From positions 1 to 32,694 of the forward strand of contig JAFLCO010000026.1 in assembly GCA_017303535.1 (NCBI GenBank): 32,694 bases of DNA. The letters run 5' to 3'. The DNA comes from Planctomycetota bacterium. GTDB taxonomy: Bacteria; Planctomycetota; Planctomycetia; Pirellulales; PNKZ01. The translations under genes were made by a program, and so were the position numbers. The notes under the pieces are model-generated. The model had not been told where the DNA came from. It worked only from the letters and a program-made list of their open reading frames with translations, and made no database searches. Shown one piece after another: positions 17,972 to 26,569 of the stretch; the stretch's first letter is position 1; every line of letters begins with the position of its first letter.

Positions 17972-20900
17972 ATGAGCAAACACCGCAATCGCCGCATCGC
18001 ACGCTCGGGCCGTTCGCGCCGCGCCGTGATCCTGTTGGTGATGTTGGGCCTTCTGTCGCTGTTTACTCTTATCGCGGTGACGTTCGTCGTCGCCGCCGGG
18101 CAATTCCGCCGCGGCGCTGCCACCGCGGCCAGCGCCGAGCGAATGGGTGATCCGTTCGATACCTTGCTGCAGCAAGCGCTCATGCAGGTGGCCCGCGGTT
18201 CCAATCATCCGCAATCGGTGATCGGTCCGCATAGCCTGCTTGAAGATATGTACGGCAACGGCGACGCCGTGACGGGTTGCTGCTTTATCGACGGTACAAC
18301 AATCGGCGGCTCAACGCCGCTATCGATTTATCAGCAAGGCGGCAACCAAATGTCGGTCCGCGCCTCCCGTGCCCAACCATACAAGGGCATGCCCTCGCCG
18401 ACGGCGGCGCCGATGCTCATCGAGATCGGCGCCTATAGTTTCGGGTGGGACCGCGAACCGGGCATCGCGCTTGCTGACGACGCCGACTACGTGCTCAATC
18501 AACAGAACGGCATCGTCGACGACATCTCCGAAGTCCCGGACTCGGCCAACGTGGCCCCGCGCGGCGACGACTGCTTCCTGGGGATGACGTTTGCCCACCC
18601 GGCTATGGCGGGCGAGCCTCCGGCGAACTGGGCCAGCTGCTGGAACACCAAGACCTGTAGCGACGGTACTCCGCTGCCGATTATCGACAACGTCGAGAAC
18701 TACTATGCCGGGCGCGTCATCACTTTCGTAAACGGTGATGCCGCCGGGCAAAGCGCCTATATCGTCCGCTCGAAGCTCATCCCAATTGACTTTAATTCCA
18801 ACACGAACGTCAATTTTCGAACGGTTCTTTACATCCAGCCCTTCCCGAACGGCGCTCAACCGTCGCACAAAGATCGCTTCGTCATCAACGGTCGCGCGTT
18901 CAACGGCATGGGGTTCGGCTACAACCCTTACGATCTCAACGGCAGCACCCTCGCAAAGAAGCCGGCCTACGAAGGGGGCCGGCCGAATGCGCGGTTGCGG
19001 GCGTTGGACATGCCGTATAGCGAGCCCTTCATCAGCACGCCGTCCGTCAACGGCACGCCTTATGGAAGCGATCCTTTGCGTACCAGCGGTTTCCCGTTGG
19101 CGTACCTGCCGAACCCCGTCGATAGCGGTTACCGCGACTACCTGAATCGCTACAACGCGATCATCGATGCGGACGAAGACTACGACGCCCCGGACGAGCA
19201 GAATATGCTCCTCTCCTACAGCGTCTGGATTCCTTCGCTCAACGGTTCAGATCCGGGGCGGTATCGCACGATCATGCCGTCGTTGCACCGGCCTGACTTG
19301 GTGAAGTTCTTCACCTACACGCCGGGCATGGCCACGGCGATGTCGGGGTCGCTGCCGTTCCCGCGCTGGCATGACGTGCCGCCTTTTGTCCGGCGTCGCT
19401 ACATCTTACGCCCGGATCCTTCCGACCATTACGATTGGACGCAAGAACCGAACGCCGTGGCGCCGCAAACCAGCGACGGCTGGACCCCCGGCGAGCCGTT
19501 CCAAGACGTGAACAACAACGGGCAGTGGGATCCTGTCACCGTGCGCAACGGCGGTCCCGGTCCTGCCGAGCCGTACACGGATATTCCCAACCCCACGCCC
19601 AACAACACGTACGACATCGGTGATCGGGCCTACTACAACACGGGCTTCGACCCGCTGGACGGTCCGTGGGACGTCGACAACGACAACGACAATCTTCCGG
19701 ACAGCATCTGGGTCGATCTAGGTGCTCCGGCGACGACGGCCGCCGACGGACGCATCGTCAAGCCGATGTTCGCCATCTTGGTTCGCGATCTCGACGGTCG
19801 CATCAACGTGAACGCTCACGGCTCAGTCAAGCACTACGATCGCTTGTCTACGGCTCACGCTGCCTACAATCCGGGAACGATGCCGGCGACTTACCTGACC
19901 GATGAACGCGTGCGAATGGGCAACTTCACTTGGGCAATGTACCAAGTGACGCCGGACGTCGCTTGGAATACGGTCGACGTCATCAAAACCCACACCGCCG
20001 GCGATCCCGATCCGCGTCGCGACGGCATGTCGTTTCGTGACATACCGTTCCAGGGCGTGTGGGCGTTGCCGTATCGCAACGACGGACCTTTCGTGCCTGT
20101 ACCTCCGCCTTCAACGCTCACCGGAGCAAACAAGGCTACGCTCTACAGCGTAAGCGTCCCGTCCGAACCCTCGTCAGTTCCTTTTAACGGCAATCGCGGC
20201 GGCCCGCGTCCGCTCATGTTCGACATTGCGGGTTCGGCGAATCCGACTACGGGGGCCTTAGATCAAAGCCGGCTAATCCGCGGCTTCGAGCCGGCGGTCG
20301 GTCAGTCATTCTCCGTGGCCGACATCAACCTCGGCGCCGTGTTGCAAACGAGCATTTGGGGCATGGCCCAGTTGCCGAATTCCAACTCGACGAACTCCGC
20401 AACGCAGCCGACTTCCTATGCCTCGTTTTGCTACTACCGCGCGCTCTTGGAAGGCGTGCCGAACACCAACGGCAACGCGGCTCCTTCGGTCGGGCGCTAC
20501 GGAGAAGCTTATTTGCTTTCGCCGAGCGGACCCGGCGGCGCTTATCCGGGTATTGTCGGTCCCAGAGCCGGCGTGACGGACGCTCTTTTGCCGCTGGCCT
20601 ACCTGCTCAATCAGCCGACGGCCGCACTTCCCAATTCCGGCCAAGTCGCGCCGACGCGCGGCGACGACGATCTTCCCGCCGCGCCGACGCGCGTACGCGC
20701 GCCGTCGAACGACCCTCGCTTCACGCGCGGTAACGCCTACCGCGACGCCTTTATGCCGGTCGCGTCCGCGCAGGTGCCTTCTTACGGCGTCACCGTGCCG
20801 CTGAAGGGCGATCCGCGCTATTCGCCCAGCGTGTACGGCGCCATCATCGGCGATTACGGTACGCCCGGCGATTTTGACGGCGACGGATTCGTCGCACTCG

Positions 20901-23900
20901 ACGCCCGCGGACAACCCGTCTACCACAACATGGGTACGGCGAACGAAACGATCGATGACCCGACGGAGATCAACCTCCATCGTCGCTATTTCGCTCAGAC
21001 CTACTTCGGTTCGATTCCGGGCGGCACCGTGGCCTACAACGCGGCAGGCGTTCCATATACGACGGATATCGACGCGCCGTTTACCCCTGCCGAGCTTGAA
21101 CGCTTACTCCGCGCACGCGACGCCGGCAGCGATACGTTGCCGAATCGCCTGCGGAACGCTCTTCGCGGCGACGGCGATAACGCAGACGTCGACAACTACG
21201 ACTTGCGACGCTCCATCACCAGCGAGGCTTGGGATATTCCCTGCCCACACGTTGCACCGACACCGGAGCTTGCGGCCGCCCTCCGCTCCATGAATCTTCC
21301 GGTCAACAATCCGTCGTTCGGAGATCTACTGCGGGCTCGCTTCTATTTGGCTACGGGGACGTCGTCGACCAATGCGGCCTTGGTCCTGAAGTCGGCACGC
21401 CTCGCGACGATCGCCCAGCGGAGCTACAAGTGGCAGAGTTCGGGCGACTTGGCGACAATCTCCAACTACGCTTCGGCCTCGGCGGATATTCAAGGACAAT
21501 TCGCACATTCTTCCGGGCAGATTCTCACGAATGTCGCACGGAAGCGTTGGCACACGCGGTTGGTTTCTCCCGACGTCGGTCTGGGCCTGCGGATGGATAT
21601 CAACGCCCCCTTCGGCAACAGTGCCGACGACAATGGTAACCTCGTAGTCGATGAGCCGCGGGAATGGGTGGGCCCCGCCGCCCCATACGGCACGGTTTAC
21701 GATCAATTCGTTTTCGACGGTAATCGGGACGGAAATTTCGCTCGTGACAGCAATCTTGTGCAAACCCTCGACGAGGAACCGCGGCAGCAGTTCGCCAAAG
21801 AACTGTACTGCCTCATGATGCTGCTCATCGATCAGAACTACGTCGATGTGCTGCCTACCTCGGTTCCTACTTCGGCGATGATCTCCGGTTCGCCGGGCGG
21901 TTTGGGAGCTGAAGCCGCCGTCGTAATGAACGGTTCCGTTCAAGGTGCGATTTATCCGTATCTCGGCAGCGACGCGGCCGCGAAGACTCGCCGTTGGCTC
22001 ACGGCCCGTCGCATCGCGCAGTGGGCGGTCAACGTCGTCGACTTCCGCGATCGCGATGCGATCATGACCGGCTTTGAATTCGACGCTGACCCGTTCTTTG
22101 ACAACGACGGCGACGCCGACGGCTCAGCACTGGCGGCCCATTTACCCACCGCAAACGGTACGTGGGACGTCGATGGGTACCTCTTACCGCACACGCTGTT
22201 CCCCGCATCGTTTTCCCCCTCGATGCCGCTGCCTCCGCACTTCGCCGACACAGATCGCGTTTGGCGCGGCGTCGTTTGGGGCTGCGAGTATCCGGACCTG
22301 ATCATTACGGAAACGGCCGCCTTCCACGATCGACGTACGCAGAATCTCAAGTCGGTCAGCACCGGCACGAACTACCTGACGTTTGAAGACGGGGAAAACG
22401 GCTCAGTCGGCGATCCGGATGAGATGACTCCGGACGACGACTGGGATCAACGCCGCATTCCGCAAGGGACTGCGCTGTTCGAACTCTATGCGACGGGCAA
22501 CCCGAACAACCCGGCGCTTCCGCGCGAGCTTTACTCGCTCGATCAAACGACGGGCGAACTCTACTTGGACCTAGCCCGTACGGCGAGCAAGACGGTCAAT
22601 GTCGGCGGCACGCCGACTACGCTCACCTATCCGGTCTGGCGATTGGCGATTACGGAATCGCACTATCAAAACGAGTCGCTGAATCCGGTCGTTTCAGCGA
22701 CCGATATGCACCTCAGTGTCGCTCATCGGTTACGCGAATTTCCGGCGACCTGCTCGCTCGACCCGGCCGATCGCGGTATGTCGCTTTTCAATACCGGCTG
22801 GGGAAATCTTGCTCAATCGACGCCGAATTTTACCGGTGCCGCTCCGACCGGCGCTGCGAACGCGTTTGTCCCGGTCGAACGCGTCGTCACGTTCTTGCAA
22901 GGCAGTCCCACCGCCACCACGCTGACGAACGCCAAGTCGGGGCTCGTCAACGCCGCCGGCAACGACACCGGCATCGAGGTCTATGTCAACACGGTTTCCA
23001 CGAACTATCCGTGCCGCGTGCTGCCGGGCGACTATGTCGTCGTCGGGCCGGGCCGCGACGTGGTCAGCGGTCCCCGTAACATTACCTCCATCGGCCGCAC
23101 GATGCCGCGGATGATCTCGGCCGGTACCGGCACTTCGGTGACGATGGCCACCTACACCTATCCGCAAAGCATCATCGACCTCGGCGATCCGGATGCCGGC
23201 GCCGCGCGGCTATTCCTGCATACGAGCGTCAACGGCGTCGACGAGTACCCAATTCGATATCTCGGCGCCAATCCGCTCACGACGCTGGTTCGCAACACGA
23301 GCACGGTCACGAACAACGTGCTCGACAATCCGAATTTTCTCCAAATTCGCCCGCCGGTTTCCGTGCCGTGCATGGTGACCATGGGATCGCGCCGCGTCGG
23401 ACTCAATATCTCCGAACCGCTGACGACGGGCGATTACTATCCCACGCCGACGACGACCAGTGCCGACTCCTGGCTACCGGGCCTGGTTGAAACCGACACC
23501 TACGCCGAAGTGATCGACCAGCCGTTTGATACGGCCGACGAAGCCGATCCGGGTCATAATCCCAACATTCACGTCGATGGTCTTGAAGAAGTCGACCGTA
23601 CGATGCTGAATTACAAATCCGTGTTCTTGCAACGTCTCGCCGATCCCACGCGCGGCTGGGATCGCTGGAACAATCCGTATCTGACGATCGATTGGATGCC
23701 GATCGACCTGACGATACTCAACGGCGAGCCGCACTACGTCTATCAAGATCCGCCGCTCAGCGGCACTTGGAAGAAGGATCTCACGAAGGCGGCGCAGCTT
23801 GACGATCCGGCGAAGCAGCGTCGGCTGACGAACTTGAAGCCAAAAGACGCGTCGCAGATACCTGCGACCGTGCTTCGCTTCGGATCGCGCCAGCGTGGCG

Positions 23901-26536
23901 CGCCACGCACTCCGTTCCGTGGTAACTTTTCATACTACGACCTTTGGTCGCAGCCCGATTGGCTCGACACTTCGGCGGATATGGATACGCGACCGCCGGT
24001 TACCGGTCCAGTTAAGGACAGCCAGGTAAAAGTCGTAAGAACCACCGCTTCGGCGATTTTGACGGGCCCCTACTACAACGTCGCACCGGTGCGCTGGCAG
24101 GACCCGTTCGACCATACGTTCGGGTACCTGAACTTGCCGTACCATACGATGCGGGCACCGACGACGAACAGTCGGGGCTCTATTCCGGTGCAGCAGTCGA
24201 CCAACTGGGTCACCGCCAACTCAAGTTTACAGGACGATTGGCCGAAGCCCTGGCTGCGGATGTTCCCCGTGCGCGAGCCGATTCGACGCCCGTTTGGCTT
24301 AAGTGGTCAGACTAATCTTAATTCCGGATGGTTTACCGCAAGTGACCTCGGCGGCAATACGCGCTACATCGGTTCGCCCCGAAGGCCGTTTAACTGGTTA
24401 ACTTGGAACAACCGGCCCTTCGCAGGTGCCATGGAGTTAATGCTCGTACCGGCCTCTTCGCCGGGACGACTGCTGCATGAGTACTCCATGCGCGAAACGA
24501 CCGCCCCCGCGGTTCCGAATGATAACAACCATAACAACAATGCTAACGGCACCTATGCGCTGAATTATGCCCCGTTCTCCCCAAGGCGTTCGGGCAATCA
24601 TTACTTCCCGCCGATTGCCGCTCCGGCGAATGCGGTATCCAGCGGCCACTCGCAACCGTCTCCCAACGCGGCCTCGCCCGTTTACGCGGGTAGTTACATG
24701 TCGGGCTTCATCGTAAAGCCGCCGTTCGCCCACCTGCTGAACTTCTTCGAATCGCAAAACGCCGTGGGAGCCGGGATTCCACCTACCAACGGTTACTCGC
24801 CCAAACCGATCTCTTCAAACTTCTACCGCTTGTTTGAGTTCGTCACCGTACCGTCGCGTATGTCCGGGTCGCAGTCACCGCACTATTCAACGAACTTTAA
24901 TGTCGCAACGCAGACGCCGTCGATACAGTCGCCCTATGAAGGGCGGGGGTTTCCTTTTACCGTGCCGTTTAACACGATCTCGGCCTATCGTGAGCCTGGA
25001 AAAGTAAACATCAACACGATTATTCCGTTGAACCCGAAGACGTTTACCCGCACGGAATCGTCTTCAAACGCCTTCTATTACACACAGAATTTCCGCAACG
25101 AAAGGCTCCGCGACGACGGCGCGAGCATTTGGCGGTCGCTGACCAATGATTTTCATCCCACAATTCGTTGGATGGGAAATGCGAACGTCGATCTGCTCGA
25201 TGGTCAAGGGTTCGCTCCGATTCCTCCCGCACCGCCGATTGGTGCTCCACCTAATGCAAATAGTACTTACAACCAAACTTCCAAATCGAGGGCCCATCAG
25301 CGGCAGATGTCGACGTCGACGGTATCTACGAAAGTCGGTGCGCGCGCAGGCGCGATGACCGCAGCGAACGACGTAACTTACTCTCCTTATTTCTTCAACC
25401 CGTCGGAAGACTTCGCCGCGAATTTCTATTCGGTGTTCGCGAGCATGTTCCGCGATAGCCCCAACGCCGATCCCCGCGGTCCCAACGGCGTGTATGAGAA
25501 CTGGCAGTATTGGAACGCGGTCACCGGCGCGATCTTTTCCGATGATCGCTTCGGCCAGCCGTTTTCCAACTACAACAGCCCTGCCGGTTTGTCGCGTCAC
25601 GACGGCGCGCGACCGACGATGTTCACCAATCCGTTCCGATCTTTCCTCGCCGACTTTTCGAACACGCCCCCCAACACGCCGTTTACGCCGCTGACGCCGA
25701 ACACACCGCTCGATACGAATAAGCGGTTCTCCGCTTTTCAACTCGGAGGAGTCAACGTGCCGTTGCTCGCCGTTGACGCCACGCTATTGCGTCGGGCCGA
25801 TACCTCGTGGAATCCTTGGTACAACGAGTGGTTGCCCGGCAACATTTCCGCCGCCGACCTGGGTGCTTCCGCGGCATCGGGAAACACGCCGACTAGCTCG
25901 CTCTATCGGCCGGCGCATATCGATCCGCGATTTGATCCGCTATTCGCCTTGAATTATCCCCGGCCGTTCCGAATGTCGACGACGGCGGCCAATTTGTTTA
26001 ACGATGCGGCAGTCGCAGGCGTGCCCGGGATCAAGCCGACATGGTGGCTTTACTCGGGCTACACGGCGCCGTTGGTGGAATACATCGGCCCGAGTGAAAC
26101 GGCCATTAAGACCTACTATTACGGTTCGGGCACGACTAATCCGGTCGACGCCATTCGGATCAAAGATTCCGACTATCGTAATACCGACCGTAACCCGTTC
26201 TTCCGATATCAGCTTTACACGAAGCTCAGTACGACGATTACTACAAGATCCAACGTGTACGCCGTGTGGGTAACCGTCGGCTACTTCGAATGTGAACGCG
26301 TGCAACCGACCGTACAATATCCGGTTCAAACCGGTCATAGTTTGCCGCTTGAGTTCAACAACAAGCATCGCTACCCGGACGGATACCGCATCTTGCGCGA
26401 ACTCGGCAGCGACAACGGCGAGGCCGTGCGGCATCGGGCTTTCGCCATTATCGATCGCACGATCCCCGTCGGCTTCCTCCGCGGCGAGAACCTGAACGTC
26501 GACCGCTGCTTCCTCATCAAACGAATCGTCGAATAG
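17972..26536 (+). CDS. Giant GspK-like pseudopilin protein (2854 aa)
   Basis: A single open frame of 2854 codons. The N-terminus is very basic (residues 1-17), followed by one membrane helix (18-42, AVILLVMLGLLSLFTLIAVT) that lacks Glu at mature position 5, as in GspK. Pieces recall GspK: GRINVN near 609, WAVNVVDFRDRD near 1351 (compare the conserved D-W-I-D-x-D of GspK) and GKVNINT near 2343. Acidic, possibly calcium-binding loops include DVNNNGQWD (~510), DVDNDNDNLPD (~566), DFDGDG (~970) and DDNGNLVVDE (~1218). There is a Thr-Pro linker at 2563-2582 and an Asn-rich loop near 2183. The end (RHRAFAIIDRTIPVGF, 2820-2835) looks conserved. GspK is normally ~300 aa. The start at 17972 follows AAGGAA; an upstream ATG at 17888 overlaps the previous gene. 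Probably a surface filament-tip protein; function unknown. Confidence 0.85.
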   Translation: MSKHRNRRIARSGRSRRAVILLVMLGLLSLFTLIAVTFVVAAGQFRRGAATAASAERMGDPFDTLLQQALMQVARGSNHPQSVIGPHSLLEDMYGNGDAVTGCCFIDGTTIGGSTPLSIYQQGGNQMSVRASRAQPYKGMPSPTAAPMLIEIGAYSFGWDREPGIALADDADYVLNQQNGIVDDISEVPDSANVAPRGDDCFLGMTFAHPAMAGEPPANWASCWNTKTCSDGTPLPIIDNVENYYAGRVITFVNGDAAGQSAYIVRSKLIPIDFNSNTNVNFRTVLYIQPFPNGAQPSHKDRFVINGRAFNGMGFGYNPYDLNGSTLAKKPAYEGGRPNARLRALDMPYSEPFISTPSVNGTPYGSDPLRTSGFPLAYLPNPVDSGYRDYLNRYNAIIDADEDYDAPDEQNMLLSYSVWIPSLNGSDPGRYRTIMPSLHRPDLVKFFTYTPGMATAMSGSLPFPRWHDVPPFVRRRYILRPDPSDHYDWTQEPNAVAPQTSDGWTPGEPFQDVNNNGQWDPVTVRNGGPGPAEPYTDIPNPTPNNTYDIGDRAYYNTGFDPLDGPWDVDNDNDNLPDSIWVDLGAPATTAADGRIVKPMFAILVRDLDGRINVNAHGSVKHYDRLSTAHAAYNPGTMPATYLTDERVRMGNFTWAMYQVTPDVAWNTVDVIKTHTAGDPDPRRDGMSFRDIPFQGVWALPYRNDGPFVPVPPPSTLTGANKATLYSVSVPSEPSSVPFNGNRGGPRPLMFDIAGSANPTTGALDQSRLIRGFEPAVGQSFSVADINLGAVLQTSIWGMAQLPNSNSTNSATQPTSYASFCYYRALLEGVPNTNGNAAPSVGRYGEAYLLSPSGPGGAYPGIVGPRAGVTDALLPLAYLLNQPTAALPNSGQVAPTRGDDDLPAAPTRVRAPSNDPRFTRGNAYRDAFMPVASAQVPSYGVTVPLKGDPRYSPSVYGAIIGDYGTPGDFDGDGFVALDARGQPVYHNMGTANETIDDPTEINLHRRYFAQTYFGSIPGGTVAYNAAGVPYTTDIDAPFTPAELERLLRARDAGSDTLPNRLRNALRGDGDNADVDNYDLRRSITSEAWDIPCPHVAPTPELAAALRSMNLPVNNPSFGDLLRARFYLATGTSSTNAALVLKSARLATIAQRSYKWQSSGDLATISNYASASADIQGQFAHSSGQILTNVARKRWHTRLVSPDVGLGLRMDINAPFGNSADDNGNLVVDEPREWVGPAAPYGTVYDQFVFDGNRDGNFARDSNLVQTLDEEPRQQFAKELYCLMMLLIDQNYVDVLPTSVPTSAMISGSPGGLGAEAAVVMNGSVQGAIYPYLGSDAAAKTRRWLTARRIAQWAVNVVDFRDRDAIMTGFEFDADPFFDNDGDADGSALAAHLPTANGTWDVDGYLLPHTLFPASFSPSMPLPPHFADTDRVWRGVVWGCEYPDLIITETAAFHDRRTQNLKSVSTGTNYLTFEDGENGSVGDPDEMTPDDDWDQRRIPQGTALFELYATGNPNNPALPRELYSLDQTTGELYLDLARTASKTVNVGGTPTTLTYPVWRLAITESHYQNESLNPVVSATDMHLSVAHRLREFPATCSLDPADRGMSLFNTGWGNLAQSTPNFTGAAPTGAANAFVPVERVVTFLQGSPTATTLTNAKSGLVNAAGNDTGIEVYVNTVSTNYPCRVLPGDYVVVGPGRDVVSGPRNITSIGRTMPRMISAGTGTSVTMATYTYPQSIIDLGDPDAGAARLFLHTSVNGVDEYPIRYLGANPLTTLVRNTSTVTNNVLDNPNFLQIRPPVSVPCMVTMGSRRVGLNISEPLTTGDYYPTPTTTSADSWLPGLVETDTYAEVIDQPFDTADEADPGHNPNIHVDGLEEVDRTMLNYKSVFLQRLADPTRGWDRWNNPYLTIDWMPIDLTILNGEPHYVYQDPPLSGTWKKDLTKAAQLDDPAKQRRLTNLKPKDASQIPATVLRFGSRQRGAPRTPFRGNFSYYDLWSQPDWLDTSADMDTRPPVTGPVKDSQVKVVRTTASAILTGPYYNVAPVRWQDPFDHTFGYLNLPYHTMRAPTTNSRGSIPVQQSTNWVTANSSLQDDWPKPWLRMFPVREPIRRPFGLSGQTNLNSGWFTASDLGGNTRYIGSPRRPFNWLTWNNRPFAGAMELMLVPASSPGRLLHEYSMRETTAPAVPNDNNHNNNANGTYALNYAPFSPRRSGNHYFPPIAAPANAVSSGHSQPSPNAASPVYAGSYMSGFIVKPPFAHLLNFFESQNAVGAGIPPTNGYSPKPISSNFYRLFEFVTVPSRMSGSQSPHYSTNFNVATQTPSIQSPYEGRGFPFTVPFNTISAYREPGKVNINTIIPLNPKTFTRTESSSNAFYYTQNFRNERLRDDGASIWRSLTNDFHPTIRWMGNANVDLLDGQGFAPIPPAPPIGAPPNANSTYNQTSKSRAHQRQMSTSTVSTKVGARAGAMTAANDVTYSPYFFNPSEDFAANFYSVFASMFRDSPNADPRGPNGVYENWQYWNAVTGAIFSDDRFGQPFSNYNSPAGLSRHDGARPTMFTNPFRSFLADFSNTPPNTPFTPLTPNTPLDTNKRFSAFQLGGVNVPLLAVDATLLRRADTSWNPWYNEWLPGNISAADLGASAASGNTPTSSLYRPAHIDPRFDPLFALNYPRPFRMSTTAANLFNDAAVAGVPGIKPTWWLYSGYTAPLVEYIGPSETAIKTYYYGSGTTNPVDAIRIKDSDYRNTDRNPFFRYQLYTKLSTTITTRSNVYAVWVTVGYFECERVQPTVQYPVQTGHSLPLEFNNKHRYPDGYRILRELGSDNGEAVRHRAFAIIDRTIPVGFLRGENLNVDRCFLIKRIVE

Positions 26537-26569
26537 ATCGAAGTCGCCGGCGCGGCGGAGAAAATAGAC

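Noticed and set aside
19480..19700. Asp/Asn-rich segments as dockerin domains of a cellulosome
   Set aside because: The motifs are single and irregular, not the paired 22-residue repeats of a true dockerin, and no cohesin is present.
25655..25720. Thr-Pro rich stretch as a tandem DNA repeat or CRISPR-like element
   Set aside because: Only a few imperfect short units in frame within coding sequence; better seen as a protein linker.
17972..26536. Possibility that the giant frame is an artefact or a fusion caused by sequencing error
   Set aside because: The frame is open throughout with steady codon use. Coherent protein-like motifs occur from start to end, including a conserved-looking C-terminus, and no competing start with a strong ribosome site was seen inside.
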